64,000 nucleotides of DNA from Photobacterium proteolyticum (GCF_001939735.1 NZ_MJIL01000092.1:158445-222444); one strand, 5' to 3'. Shown: positions 26,668-36,122, numbered from the stretch's first letter. Numbers and translations: made by a program. Notes: generated by a model not told the origin, from the letters alone.

Positions 26668-27176
26668 CGTTTCCTTTTCTGGGCCAGTAAAATGGCGCCA
26701 ACAAGCGCCACTAATAAAATTACCGATACCACCTCAAACGGCAGCAAGAAGTCATTGAACAGGGCCAGGCCGAGTTCGGCGGTAGTGTTTTCCAGCTGGA
26801 TCTGCTCGGTTTGGCTGATAGGGTCAAAGTTGTCGCCAAGATTTAACCCGATGATCAGTAATGCACCGAGCAGAACAGGAAAAAGTATCAGCATCCAAAG
26901 GCTTGCTGGCAGGTAGGGTTCGCTGGTGGCCTTGCGGATATCCAGCATCATCATGACGAACACAAACAGCACCATGATGGTGCCGACATAGACAAATATC
27001 TGGATGGCAGCAATGAATGGCGCGCGCAGAAGGATGTACAGGGCGGCAATCTGAACAAAGCAGGCCATTAGCGAGAGTGCTGCATGAACAGGGTTTTTTG
27101 CGACCACGACCAGTACGGCAAAGATAACCGTCAATGATGCAAATAATAAGAAGAAAAGTGTCTCTATGCCCGGCAT
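26664..27176 (-). CDS. nuoJ: NADH-quinone oxidoreductase subunit J
   Basis: 170 residues with five predicted helices. The family core PVHAALSLMACFVQIAALYILL and IFVYVGTIMVLFVFVMMML (with the VGAIMVLF-type pi-bulge helix 3) is clear. It forms part of the E-channel/quinone-coupled axis with NuoH, A and K. It lies 63 bp after nuoI and is translationally coupled to nuoK. Confidence 0.95.
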   Translation of the reverse strand: MPGIETLFFLLFASLTVIFAVLVVVAKNPVHAALSLMACFVQIAALYILLRAPFIAAIQIFVYVGTIMVLFVFVMMMLDIRKATSEPYLPASLWMLILFPVLLGALLIIGLNLGDNFDPISQTEQIQLENTTAELGLALFNDFLLPFEVVSVILLVALVGAILLAQKRKR

Positions 27177-27239
27177 CTGTACCCTCTTGTTCTTGTTGCT
27201 TCATGATGAAGCTTTGTCAGGGAAAGTCGGTTTAGTGTT

Positions 27240-27884
27240 CTAATGACGGTGGATTGCCTGCCACCAGTCTTTTCCTTGGTTTTTGGGACCTCGTGTTTCG
27301 GGACCTTGTTTTTTGGGTTCTTGTGTATTGAGCTCTTGGTCTTTAGCTTCTTGTTCTTTTGGTTCTATTTCAGAGTCAGACGGTACGGCAACGACCTGTG
27401 CACCTGCCTTTAATGTGGCAGGGACTATCATGCCGCCTTCTTTGTTTTTACCCGGCAGGTTCAATAGCTGTTCTTTGTTGAGAACCATGTCATTGCTATC
27501 AAGGGTGGAGTATTCGAGGTGACTGCCAAGAGCAATGGCCTCTTCCGGGCAGACATCTTCACACAGTCCGCAGTACATACAGCGGCGACTATCCAGCTCA
27601 AAGATTTTTGGTCGGCGCTTGCCCTGGCTGTCTTCGTAGGGGATCACTGTGATGCATTCGCTGGGGCAAATATTGGCGCACAGTTCGCAACCGACGCATT
27701 TGATTTCGCCCTGTTTATCTTTGCGCAGGTAGGGGTGACCTCGGTGCCTGGGGTATGGCACCCATTTCTCCTTATCCGGGTATTGCATCGTTACCCCTTT
27801 GGAGAGCATATAGCGCAGAGTCAGGCGCATCCCGTCTCTGATGTCGGTTAACAGGGTCCAACTAAACCAGCGCTTAATATTCAC
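27240..27884 (-). CDS. nuoI: NADH-quinone oxidoreductase subunit I with a low-complexity tail
   Basis: Peripheral-arm ferredoxin subunit carrying clusters N6a and N6b through CVGCELCANICP and CMYCGLCEDVCP. The core ends near residue 165; the last 45 residues are a degenerate Glu/Lys/Gln/Pro repeat (KEQEAKDQELNTQEPKKQG) ending in WWQAIHRH, longer than in most NuoI proteins. The gene is separated from nuoH by about 100 bp containing a TATACCC palindromic element. Confidence 0.95.
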   Translation of the reverse strand: MNIKRWFSWTLLTDIRDGMRLTLRYMLSKGVTMQYPDKEKWVPYPRHRGHPYLRKDKQGEIKCVGCELCANICPSECITVIPYEDSQGKRRPKIFELDSRRCMYCGLCEDVCPEEAIALGSHLEYSTLDSNDMVLNKEQLLNLPGKNKEGGMIVPATLKAGAQVVAVPSDSEIEPKEQEAKDQELNTQEPKKQGPETRGPKNQGKDWWQAIHRH

Positions 27885-27930
27885 TCTGACAGCTCCGGGA
27901 TCCGGCTCTTGTTACCCTTAGTTTAGTTGA

Positions 27931-27977
27931 TATACCCAAACTATCTGAATCCTGCATCTTGAGGTGGTTTGGGTATA
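27931..27977. repeat. TATACCCAAAC inverted-repeat element between nuoH and nuoI
   Basis: Outer arms TATACCCAAAC and GTTTGGGTATA (exact 11-bp inverted repeat) surround an interior with ATCCTGCATCTTGAGG. It lies inside the nuo operon, where the transcribed hairpin could affect RNA processing or the ratio of upstream to downstream genes (inference). Confidence 0.75.
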
Positions 27978-27987
27978 CGTTCATCAG

Positions 27988-28974
27988 TTAGGTGAAAAAC
28001 AGCCCAGTTATCATGATATTCAGCAGTGAGAGAGGTAACAGCACTTTCCAGCCAATGGTCATCAGCTGATCATAGCGATAGCGGGGGAAGGTAAATCGGA
28101 TCCACATGATCAGATAGACGAAGAAAAAGACCTTGAGCAAAAACCAGATCACCGGTGGCAGCGGCAGCAATATCCCGTTCCAGCCACCGAAGAACAGCAA
28201 CACGCACAGAACAGAAATCGTCAGCATGACGATATATTCACTGGTCATGAAGAAGGTAAAACGTACTCCGCTGTATTCGGTATGATAGCCAGCAACCAAG
28301 TCACCTTCGGCCTCGGCAAGATCGAAGGGGATACGTTGTGCCTCGGCCAGTCCGGCAATAAAAAAGACAATAAAGCCGATCGGTTGTGTTACGACATTCC
28401 AGACATTTTCCTGCGCGATGACGATTTGGCTAAGGTTCATCGATTCAGCCAGCATGATCACCCCAATCACCGCAAACCCCATCGGCACGGCATAGCTGAT
28501 CATCTGGGCGCAGGTACGAAAGCTACCGAGCAGGGCATACTTGTTGTTCGATGCCCAACCGCCAAAGATAACGCCGTAAATTTCCAGTCCTCCCACTCCG
28601 AGGATGTATAACAAGGCGACATTCATATCAGACAGATGGAGGTCTATTTGGGTATCAAAAATGGTGATGGGTTCTCCGAAGGGGATAGCGACAAAGACAG
28701 CAAAAGGTGGCACCAGTGACAGAAGTGGCGCGAGCTTGAACAGAAAGCGGTCAGCCTGATCCGGAATGATATCTTCCTTGGTAAGCAGTTTTATCCCGTC
28801 GGCGATGGGTTGCAACAGTCCGTGCCAGCCAGTGCGCATAGGTCCAAGACGCTGCTGAATGTGGCCGGCAACCTTGCGTTCCATCCAGGTTAGTGGCACA
28901 GGCAGGATAAACAAAATTATTGTCAGCACAATGACCTTGGCCAGCATAACGAGAAAAACAAGCAAGAACTCCAT
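27988..28974 (-). CDS. nuoH: NADH-quinone oxidoreductase subunit H
   Basis: 328 residues with eight helices. The conserved quinone-site stretches are intact: TWMERKVAGHIQQRLGPMRTGWHGLLQPIADGIKLLTKEDI, and the loop AEAQRIPFDLAEAEGDLVAGYHTEYSG. It couples quinone reduction to the membrane arm. It follows nuoG by 3 bp. Confidence 0.97.
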   Translation of the reverse strand: MEFLLVFLVMLAKVIVLTIILFILPVPLTWMERKVAGHIQQRLGPMRTGWHGLLQPIADGIKLLTKEDIIPDQADRFLFKLAPLLSLVPPFAVFVAIPFGEPITIFDTQIDLHLSDMNVALLYILGVGGLEIYGVIFGGWASNNKYALLGSFRTCAQMISYAVPMGFAVIGVIMLAESMNLSQIVIAQENVWNVVTQPIGFIVFFIAGLAEAQRIPFDLAEAEGDLVAGYHTEYSGVRFTFFMTSEYIVMLTISVLCVLLFFGGWNGILLPLPPVIWFLLKVFFFVYLIMWIRFTFPRYRYDQLMTIGWKVLLPLSLLNIMITGLFFT

Positions 28975-28977
28975 TCT

Positions 28978-31629
28978 CTACTCCCGGTATACGCTGGCAA
29001 GGCAGGGAGTAGGTGATGGCGACATTGCCAAGTCATTGGGTAGTTTGGTCAGATCGCCGCTTATGACCAAAGTACTTTGTGTTGTCCGGCGAGTAATATG
29101 AACTGGTAGTATCAATGACTTACCAAGTTGGTTCTGATCAGAGTCATTGGGTGTATCGAAAGAGCGGTTATTGTAACGAACAAGTAACGGTTCATTTTGG
29201 TTGACTCTGAGTCTATTGGCATCGTGCTCGTGGATCTCAATCCAGGCTTCTTTCTCAATATCATTAAGCTGAGAGGAAGCGGCAATAGGATCTTTGGAGT
29301 GGTACAGACTGGAAGCGGTCAGCAGTAGAAATGGCTGGCTATTATCAGTTTGTGCTTCGGGTACTGGTGTTGTGTCCGGAACAAGCTCGTGTTCTATCTC
29401 AATAAGGGGAGAAGGCTGCACAAAAGCTTCACCACCCTGATGACTGAATTGGTGACTGACTTGATGCTTGATTGGATGAGCCGGGACAGAACTTCGAAAG
29501 GCCAGGTTACTGTCTAGCTGGCTCCAATCTAATCCTTGGTAAGCGGGAAGCTGGTGACATATTTCATCGAAAATATGTAGTGGCTCCAAGCTTCCCAGCT
29601 CGCCTTGTTTTTCGAGACATTGCGTGACGAGTGAAAAGATCTCGGCGTCGTACTTTGCGCTATTGCTGCTGTTGCGGTCGCCGTTTTTGTTAGTGCTGCT
29701 TTTGGTAGCAGAGTAGAAAGGACGAACACGCTGAACCCGGCCTTCGTTATTGGTGAAGGTACCGTCAGTTTCGGCGAAACTGAATCCCGGCAGGACAATA
29801 TCAGCCACTTCCATTGTTGAATTCACAAATGCGCCCTGATAAATCATCAGCTGAGGCCGTGGAATCCGAGAACTTGTGTTGTTGCTGGTGCCGTCAGGGT
29901 CAGTAATAAACGGCAGCTCCTGATCGACAACATAGAGAATCTCGGGAGGTGTCGAAGAGGTTACTAGCGCTTGCGATGGCCCCTGCCAGTTTGATGCGAT
30001 ATCTAGTGCGCCCAGTCCATTGCTATGTTGGAACAAAAACTGGAACTGCACGTTCGAGGATATTTGCTGAAGTATTTCTTGAAGCTGGACAAGAGTATTG
30101 GCAGTGGCCTTTGTATTCGCACCAGTAAGAAGATCGGAGCCGATAAGCAAGCTGATACTTTTGGCAGATGCCAGCCTATCGCTGATATCTTTTAGCTCGG
30201 GGGGCACAGACTGCAATTCATCGGAGCCTTGTGTTTTAGTACTTCGATTTTCTGTTGATTGATCTTTTTCTGCTAGTTGATCATTTTTTAGCTGCGAGAG
30301 CAGTTGCTGCAGCAAGGCTAACTCGTGGCCCGGTGGATAGCGTATATAGGCCTTGGCGAGTAAATCCAGTCGACTCTGGCGTGTTGAGGCAAGCAGCAGT
30401 GTAAATGGCTGGCGAGTAAAAACACTTCGTAGCAGATACTCGGAGACAGGGTTCTGTTCCCCGATATTGCAGCCAAGCACGAAAACGCAATCGCTGTTAA
30501 AGAGCTCTGAAATAGGCTTGTTGGTATAGGCTTGGCCTAGCAGGCTGTTTAACGCGTGCTGGTAGCCGGGCTGAAAGTCGTGCTGGTAGATATCGTTACC
30601 GCAGTAGATCTGTTCGCTGGCAAAGACCTTGCTGATAAATTGATGAAATCGAAATAGCACCTCGTTGGTCATCCGGGCAGAGATCACACCGGTTGCAGAG
30701 GCTCCTTGTTGTATAAGAGGCTGTAGATTTTCTTTGAGGGCGTCTAATGCCTCATCCCAAGAGACTGCCTGTAGCTCGTTGTCTTTTCTCACCATGGGTT
30801 GGGTGATCCGCGGGGCTTTATCAACAAAGTCGATACCAAATCTACCTTTGGTGCAGAGTAGCTCTTTGTTGACGGCGCTGGTGGGCTTGGCTTTGACCCG
30901 GACAAGCTGATTGTTTCTTGTTTCGGCGCTGATCTGACAACCGGTACCGCAATGGGGGCAAATTGTCTCTGTCGTGATCAGATCCCAGGGTCTGGCTTTG
31001 TAACGGTATTCGACTCTCATTAAGGCCCCGACAGGGCAGACTTCGATACAATTACCGCAGTGATCGCAGCTGTTGAGGTTATTGTCAAAACCGGTTTCGA
31101 GGCAATCGGCACCGCGCCCGATCACGCCGATGGCGCTGGCACCGACGACTTCATCACACACCCGGACACAACGTTGGCACTGTATACAGCGATTAGAGTT
31201 GGCGACAATGACTTTGTTGAGGATTGGATCCTTGTCGGTAAAGACGCGTTTGTTTTCCTCAAAGTAACTCACACGAGGGCCGTGATCTAAAACGGTGTCC
31301 TGCAGTTCACACTCGCCACCCTTGTCGCAGATAGGGCAGTCGAGCGGGTGATTGGTAAGCAACAACTTGATAGTTGACTGCCTTGCCTGGGTAGCCCGGT
31401 CGCCGTCTGTATTGACCACCATGCCATCGGTGATGAGGGTGGCACAGGATGGTTGCAGGCGAGGGATGCCTTCAATTTCGACCAGGCAGACACGGCATGA
31501 GGCGACAGGTTTTAGCAACTGATGGTTGCAGAACGTAGGCAGGTTAAGGCCAAGCTGCCGCGTCGCCTCCAGAATGGTTATATCCGGTGTAAACTCATGG
31601 CATACACCGTTAATCGTCACTTTAATCAT
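28978..31629 (-). CDS. nuoG: NADH-quinone oxidoreductase subunit G
   Basis: The large Fe-S subunit of the peripheral arm (883 aa from ATG 31629, which overlaps the nuoF stop by 8 bp; upstream in-frame codons are part of nuoF). The N-terminal 2Fe-2S domain (CNHQLLKPVASCRVC), the CPICDKGGECELQD region, and the two 4Fe-4S motifs CIQCQRCVRVCDE and CDHCGNCIEVCP are present. The extra N7 motif CPHCGTGC..LLCTKGRFG, seen in only some bacteria including E. coli, is also intact. The molybdopterin-like fold that follows contains a low-complexity Ser/Thr/Gln linker (ENRSTKTQGSDELQ). Confidence 0.95.
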   Translation of the reverse strand: MIKVTINGVCHEFTPDITILEATRQLGLNLPTFCNHQLLKPVASCRVCLVEIEGIPRLQPSCATLITDGMVVNTDGDRATQARQSTIKLLLTNHPLDCPICDKGGECELQDTVLDHGPRVSYFEENKRVFTDKDPILNKVIVANSNRCIQCQRCVRVCDEVVGASAIGVIGRGADCLETGFDNNLNSCDHCGNCIEVCPVGALMRVEYRYKARPWDLITTETICPHCGTGCQISAETRNNQLVRVKAKPTSAVNKELLCTKGRFGIDFVDKAPRITQPMVRKDNELQAVSWDEALDALKENLQPLIQQGASATGVISARMTNEVLFRFHQFISKVFASEQIYCGNDIYQHDFQPGYQHALNSLLGQAYTNKPISELFNSDCVFVLGCNIGEQNPVSEYLLRSVFTRQPFTLLLASTRQSRLDLLAKAYIRYPPGHELALLQQLLSQLKNDQLAEKDQSTENRSTKTQGSDELQSVPPELKDISDRLASAKSISLLIGSDLLTGANTKATANTLVQLQEILQQISSNVQFQFLFQHSNGLGALDIASNWQGPSQALVTSSTPPEILYVVDQELPFITDPDGTSNNTSSRIPRPQLMIYQGAFVNSTMEVADIVLPGFSFAETDGTFTNNEGRVQRVRPFYSATKSSTNKNGDRNSSNSAKYDAEIFSLVTQCLEKQGELGSLEPLHIFDEICHQLPAYQGLDWSQLDSNLAFRSSVPAHPIKHQVSHQFSHQGGEAFVQPSPLIEIEHELVPDTTPVPEAQTDNSQPFLLLTASSLYHSKDPIAASSQLNDIEKEAWIEIHEHDANRLRVNQNEPLLVRYNNRSFDTPNDSDQNQLGKSLILPVHITRRTTQSTLVISGDLTKLPNDLAMSPSPTPCLASVYRE

Positions 31630-32908
31630 GGTCAATGCTGCCCTCTGATTTAAGGGTAGCACGGGCATCAATTCGTTCAGTGAACTCCGATTCAAAGTGC
31701 TTCAGAGCAGCCCGCAACGCCATGATTGCACCATCGGCCAGGGCGCAGAATGAGTTGCCGGCGATATTTTCACACAGGCTATGGAGCTGAGACAGGTCAT
31801 CTTGCGTTGCAGTACCATCAGCAAAGCGGCGTAAGATTTTTACGGCCCACAAGGTCCCTTCGCGACAGGGCGAGCATTTTCCGCAGGATTCATGGCTGAA
31901 AAACTCCATTGTTCGCTTGGTCACCTCAACGATTGAAGCACTGTTGTCCATGACGATGACGCCTGCCGAACCCAGCATCGAGCCAGCAGCGGCCAGGGTG
32001 TCGAAGTCCATGGCGATATCGACCTGATCGGCTGGCAGCATCGGGGCCGAGACACCACCGGGGATCACTGCTTTCAACTGGTAACCCTCACGGCAGCCTC
32101 TACCATGGACTTCAATTAGCTCGCGAAGTGAAACGCCCATTGGCAGTTCATACAGACCCGGCTTATTCACTTGGCCGCTAAGGCAATACAGTTTTGGTCC
32201 GGGGCTTTTTTCCGGTCCGATAGCGGCAAACCATTCTGCACCGTTGGTGAAAATGGATGGAATGCAGGCGAGGGTTTCGACGTTGTTGACTACCGTCGGG
32301 CTGGCACAATAGCCCTTGATGGCCGGAAACGGCGGTTTCAGCCTTGGCTCGCCACGGTAGCCTTCGAGTGACTGCAACAATGCCGTTTCTTCGCCGCAGA
32401 TATAGGCACCGGCGTTGCGGTGGATGTAAATCTCCAGATCGAAGCCAGAGCCGAGAATGTTTGCTCCCAACAACCCCTGTTCTCTTGCCGAGTCTATTGC
32501 TTTCTGAAGGCGTTCAAGCGCAAGACGAAACTCATAGCGAAGGTAGATATAGGCCCGGTGAGCACCGATGGCGTAGGCAGCAATTGCCATCCCTTCAAGC
32601 AACTGGTGTGGGTCTTGTTCCATCAGGAACTTGTCTTTGAAGGTGCCGGGTTCGCCTTCGTCGGCGTTGCAGCATAGGTAGCGCTGGCTGGGACTGTCAG
32701 CCGGAATAAATGACCACTTCAGACCGGTCGGGAAACCGGCTCCACCACGACCGCGCAAGTTGGAGGCTTTGACCTGGCCGATAACATCGGCGGGTTTGTA
32801 GCTATTGAGCACTTTGCGCCAGGCCTCGTAACCACCATTGGCCTGATAGACATCAAGCTGCCAGGCGTTGTCTCGGGTAGCATTTTTTAAAAGGACAGGT
32901 TCAAACAT
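31622..32908 (-). CDS. nuoF: NADH-quinone oxidoreductase subunit F
   Basis: The NADH-binding flavoprotein, 428 residues. It has the NADH/FMN glycine-rich loop NLRGRGGAGFPTGLKWSF, the FMN region CNADEGEPGTFKDK, AGAYICGEETALL, and the N3 4Fe-4S ligands SCGKCSPCREGT plus a later Cys in NSFCALADGA. It overlaps nuoE and nuoG by 8 bp each. Confidence 0.97.
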   Translation of the reverse strand: MFEPVLLKNATRDNAWQLDVYQANGGYEAWRKVLNSYKPADVIGQVKASNLRGRGGAGFPTGLKWSFIPADSPSQRYLCCNADEGEPGTFKDKFLMEQDPHQLLEGMAIAAYAIGAHRAYIYLRYEFRLALERLQKAIDSAREQGLLGANILGSGFDLEIYIHRNAGAYICGEETALLQSLEGYRGEPRLKPPFPAIKGYCASPTVVNNVETLACIPSIFTNGAEWFAAIGPEKSPGPKLYCLSGQVNKPGLYELPMGVSLRELIEVHGRGCREGYQLKAVIPGGVSAPMLPADQVDIAMDFDTLAAAGSMLGSAGVIVMDNSASIVEVTKRTMEFFSHESCGKCSPCREGTLWAVKILRRFADGTATQDDLSQLHSLCENIAGNSFCALADGAIMALRAALKHFESEFTERIDARATLKSEGSIDHD

Positions 32909-33437
32909 TGCGCACCTTAATGATTTTATCGGCCTCGGACTGGTGCCATCCTGCTGGCGCTTGGGTGTGCTCTATGAGTTGAGCCAGCAGTTGCCGGAGC
33001 TGGGGCTCGCTCAACTGCTCAATATATGGGTCATTGTTAACCTGTAGGACGGGGGCTTTATCACAGGCGCCGAGACACTCAACAGCTGAAAGGGTAAAGC
33101 GTCCGTCCGGTGTGGTTTGCTCTTGTTCGATCGCCAAGGTCTGTTTGATCTCGTTCATTAACTTTTCGGCGTTGGCAAGCATGCAGGAGACATTGGTGCA
33201 GAGTTGAAGGTGACAACTGCCAATTGGCCGGGTGTGGTAGAGGCTGTAAAAACTGGCTACTTCATAGACTTGAACCGGGGGAAGCTCGAGAATATCGGCC
33301 ACTTCCTGCATGATCTGAGTGCTCAGGTAGCCATATTCTTGTTGGGCGAGATGGAGTGCCGGCATCAGTGCCGAGCGTCGTATGGGATAGATACGGCAGA
33401 TTTCTTCAACTTCGTGTTTGAATTGTTCTCTGTTCAT
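32901..33437 (-). CDS. nuoE: NADH-quinone oxidoreductase subunit E
   Basis: 178 residues from MNREQFKHEVEEI (the frame is open further upstream, but that part lies against nuoD). The thioredoxin-like domain carries the N1a 2Fe-2S cluster through CTNVSC and CLGACDKAP. It starts 35 bp after nuoD and overlaps the nuoF start by 8 bp. Confidence 0.95.
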   Translation of the reverse strand: MNREQFKHEVEEICRIYPIRRSALMPALHLAQQEYGYLSTQIMQEVADILELPPVQVYEVASFYSLYHTRPIGSCHLQLCTNVSCMLANAEKLMNEIKQTLAIEQEQTTPDGRFTLSAVECLGACDKAPVLQVNNDPYIEQLSEPQLRQLLAQLIEHTQAPAGWHQSEADKIIKVRNV

Positions 33438-33472
33438 GCCAGCAACTCCCACAAGTTGGTCGTATTTGCCTG

Positions 33473-34678
33473 TTATTTGTCGACTTCGGCCATCACAGGA
33501 TCCAGACTGCCAACTATGGCTATCAGATCGGCCAGATAGCAGTCTTTGCACATTGGCTGCATCGCCTGAAGATTCACAAATGACGGAGCCCGCACCTTGA
33601 CCCGGAAGGGGATCGCACTACCGTCACTAATAATGTAGTACCCCAGTTCTCCTTTGGGGGCTTCGATGGCCTCGTACCATTCTCCTTTGGGAACTTCGAT
33701 GCCGTGGGCGGCCAGCTTGAACTGGTGGATCAGTGCTTCCATTGACTTTTTGACTTCGGTTTTATCGCTCGGAAAGGCAATCTCCGGGGCGTCGATTTGA
33801 AAACGGCCTTCGGGCATCTGTTCAAGGCACTGCACGATCATTTTCAGGCTTTGTTTCATCTCTTCCATCCGGCACCACCAGCGATCGTAACAATCGCCGT
33901 TGTGGCTGACGATGACGTCAAAATCGAGCCGGTCATAGATTTCATAGGGTTTGTCGCGCCGAATATCCCAGTCAACGCCTGAGGCGCGCAGGCAAGGCCC
34001 GCTTAGTCCCCAGTCAATGGCATCTTCCGTACTGATCACACCAATACCTTTGGTGCGTTTGGCAAACATCCGGTTATTGCTGAGCAGTTGCTCGTAATCA
34101 CTGATCCGTTTGCCGAAAATCTGGCAAAATTCTGCTGTTCTGTCGGTGAAACCGTCTGGCAGATCTTCGCGAACGCCACCGACTCGGCAATAGCTGCTCA
34201 TCATACGGCTACCGGAAACCATCTCCATCAGATCCATCACCATTTCCCGTTCACGCATGGTGTAGAGCAGGGCGGTCATAGCGCCCAAGTCCATTGGCAG
34301 GGCTCCGGTGATCAGCAGGTGGCCGGAAATGCGTGACAGCTCAGCCATCAGTACCCGAATGTATTGCGCTCGCTCTGGTGCTTTTATTCCAAGCAGGTTT
34401 TCTACTGCCCTGACAAAGCCCAGGTTGTTGGATGCCTGACACAGGTAATCGAGCCTGTCGGTAAGCGGAATAGTTTGGGTATAGGTGCCTGCCTCGGCCA
34501 TTTTCTCAAAGGCTCGATGCAGGTAGCCGATGATAGGATCGGCTTTCACGATACGCTCGCCCTCCATTTCGAGCAGTATACGCAACACGCCGTGGGTACT
34601 TGGATGCTGCGGCCCGAGATTGAGCAACAGATCTTTGGTCAGGCCGTCATCGGCATTGAGTTGGGTTACGGCGGTCAC
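33473..34678 (-). CDS. nuoD: NADH-quinone oxidoreductase subunit D
   Basis: The 49-kDa-type quinone-site subunit, 401 residues. NLGPQHPSTHGVLRILLEMEGE contains the conserved His pair near the quinone head group, and GGVREDLPDGF and SGPCLRASGVDWDIRR are typical. A GTG start follows the nuoC stop without a gap. NuoC and NuoD are separate proteins here, unlike the NuoCD fusion of E. coli. Confidence 0.97.
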   Translation of the reverse strand: MTAVTQLNADDGLTKDLLLNLGPQHPSTHGVLRILLEMEGERIVKADPIIGYLHRAFEKMAEAGTYTQTIPLTDRLDYLCQASNNLGFVRAVENLLGIKAPERAQYIRVLMAELSRISGHLLITGALPMDLGAMTALLYTMREREMVMDLMEMVSGSRMMSSYCRVGGVREDLPDGFTDRTAEFCQIFGKRISDYEQLLSNNRMFAKRTKGIGVISTEDAIDWGLSGPCLRASGVDWDIRRDKPYEIYDRLDFDVIVSHNGDCYDRWWCRMEEMKQSLKMIVQCLEQMPEGRFQIDAPEIAFPSDKTEVKKSMEALIHQFKLAAHGIEVPKGEWYEAIEAPKGELGYYIISDGSAIPFRVKVRAPSFVNLQAMQPMCKDCYLADLIAIVGSLDPVMAEVDK

Positions 34679-35206
34679 CTAGTTGTCTCCTTCCGGTTCT
34701 GGTTCACCAAAGGGATTTAAATCGTCTTGATAGCCGCGGACGGGAAAATCTTTTCGCAGCGGAAAGCCCTTAAAATCGTCATCCATATAAATCCGCTTAA
34801 GGCTGGGATGATCGGAAAAGACGATGCCGAACATGTCGAAGGCCTCGCGTTCATGCCAGTCGGCGCAGCTCCAGATTTTTGAGACCGTTGGTATTGTTGC
34901 GCCTTCAGCTAGCGGGCATTTGAGCCGGATGCGATGGTTGAGTTCGATTGAAAACAGATGGTAGACCACTTCGAACCGTGGCTCTCGGCCAAGGAAATCG
35001 ACACCGCCGATATCAGAGAGAAAGTTGAATTTGAATTTAGGGTCTTGTTTGAGTTGCTGGCAAAGAGTGATGAGCTTTTTTGGTGGTACCACCAATGTCG
35101 GCATATCGATACAGCTGGCATCGAGGCTGATACCGTCCATGCCGGTATCATTCAGAAGATCGGCAATATGCTCGGAGAGAGTATTGTCGTTAAGCGAGCG
35201 GCTCAT
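34679..35206 (-). CDS. nuoC: NADH-quinone oxidoreductase subunit C
   Basis: The 30-kDa-type subunit, 175 residues, with WHEREAFDMFGIVFSDHPSLKRIYMDDDFKGFPLRKDFP, the family signature. It overlaps the nuoB stop by 4 bp and abuts nuoD. Confidence 0.96.
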   Translation of the reverse strand: MSRSLNDNTLSEHIADLLNDTGMDGISLDASCIDMPTLVVPPKKLITLCQQLKQDPKFKFNFLSDIGGVDFLGREPRFEVVYHLFSIELNHRIRLKCPLAEGATIPTVSKIWSCADWHEREAFDMFGIVFSDHPSLKRIYMDDDFKGFPLRKDFPVRGYQDDLNPFGEPEPEGDN

Positions 35207-35769
35207 GATGATTTAAGCCCTCCAAGATCTCGCGGTTTGGCAGCTTGAGCGATAATCTTTTGGCCTGTTATATCTTGGCCTGTTTCGGGATCAAACCGAC
35301 GCAAGACCCGGCCTTGTTTGATTTTCTCCTGCAGCATGATGATACCCTGCATCAGGGCTTCTGGCCTAGGCGGGCAACCCGGTACATATACGTCGACCGG
35401 GATCAGGCGTTCTACGCCCTGTACGACGGCATAGTTGTTGTAGACGCCGCCGGAGATAGCACAGGATCCCATGGCGATAACCCAGCGAGGCTCGGGCATT
35501 TGGTCGTAGAGCAGTTTGACTATCGGGGCGAATTTCTTGTTGACCGTACCAGCTACAATCATGACATCAGATTGTCTGGGTGACGGTCTGAACACGACAC
35601 CGAAACGGTCAAGGTCGTAACGGGAGCAGCCTGTTGCAATCATCTCGATGGCGCAGCAGGCGATGCCGAACATTTCCGGCCAGAGTGCCGAACTCCGGCT
35701 CCAGTTGATAATATTGTCAACCGAGGTAAATAGCAGGTTGTTGGGAAAGCGGTTATCTAAGACTCCCAT
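35203..35769 (-). CDS. nuoB: NADH-quinone oxidoreductase subunit B
   Basis: The N2 cluster subunit (PSST), 188 residues. Ligands lie in GIACCAIEMIATG (tandem cysteines), AMGSCAISGG and YVPGCPPRPEAL. Its start overlaps the end of nuoA by 13 bp. Confidence 0.97.
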   Translation of the reverse strand: MGVLDNRFPNNLLFTSVDNIINWSRSSALWPEMFGIACCAIEMIATGCSRYDLDRFGVVFRPSPRQSDVMIVAGTVNKKFAPIVKLLYDQMPEPRWVIAMGSCAISGGVYNNYAVVQGVERLIPVDVYVPGCPPRPEALMQGIIMLQEKIKQGRVLRRFDPETGQDITGQKIIAQAAKPRDLGGLKSS

Positions 35770-36122
35770 TCTAATGCTCCTTTAGCCCAGGCATAGACAA
35801 ACCCGACCAACAGCACGAAGAGAAAGACCATCATTTCGATGTAACCGAAAAGGCCAATGCTTTTTAGCACCACAGCCCAGGGAAACAGGAACAAGGTTTC
35901 GACATCAAAGATGATGAACAAAATACCGATCACAAAATAGTGAACCTTGAACTGGCCGATAGCAGCATCACCGATAGGCTTAACACCACACTCATAGGGC
36001 TGGTTTTTGGCAGGATAGGGATTATGCGGGCGGATCAACGAGGAAACTGTGAGTATCAACAGCGCCAGCAGGGAGACAAACCCTGTCATAAGCAAAACCG
36101 GAAGATAATCTGAAAGTACCAT
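35757..36122 (-). CDS. nuoA: NADH-quinone oxidoreductase subunit A
   Basis: 121 residues with three helices, starting MVLSDYLPVLLM at ATG 36122, which has GGGGA 6 bp upstream; the open frame to 36176 is not needed. The loop YECGVKPIGDAAIGQFKVHYFVIGILFIIFDVE is characteristic. First gene of the operon; its promoter must lie between here and the lipoprotein gene at 36379, but I see no clear regulatory motif. Confidence 0.95.
   Translation of the reverse strand: MVLSDYLPVLLMTGFVSLLALLILTVSSLIRPHNPYPAKNQPYECGVKPIGDAAIGQFKVHYFVIGILFIIFDVETLFLFPWAVVLKSIGLFGYIEMMVFLFVLLVGFVYAWAKGALEWES

Noticed and set aside
31630..31695. 22 extra N-terminal residues for NuoG
   Set aside because: They lie within nuoF; MIKVTINGV is the normal NuoG beginning.
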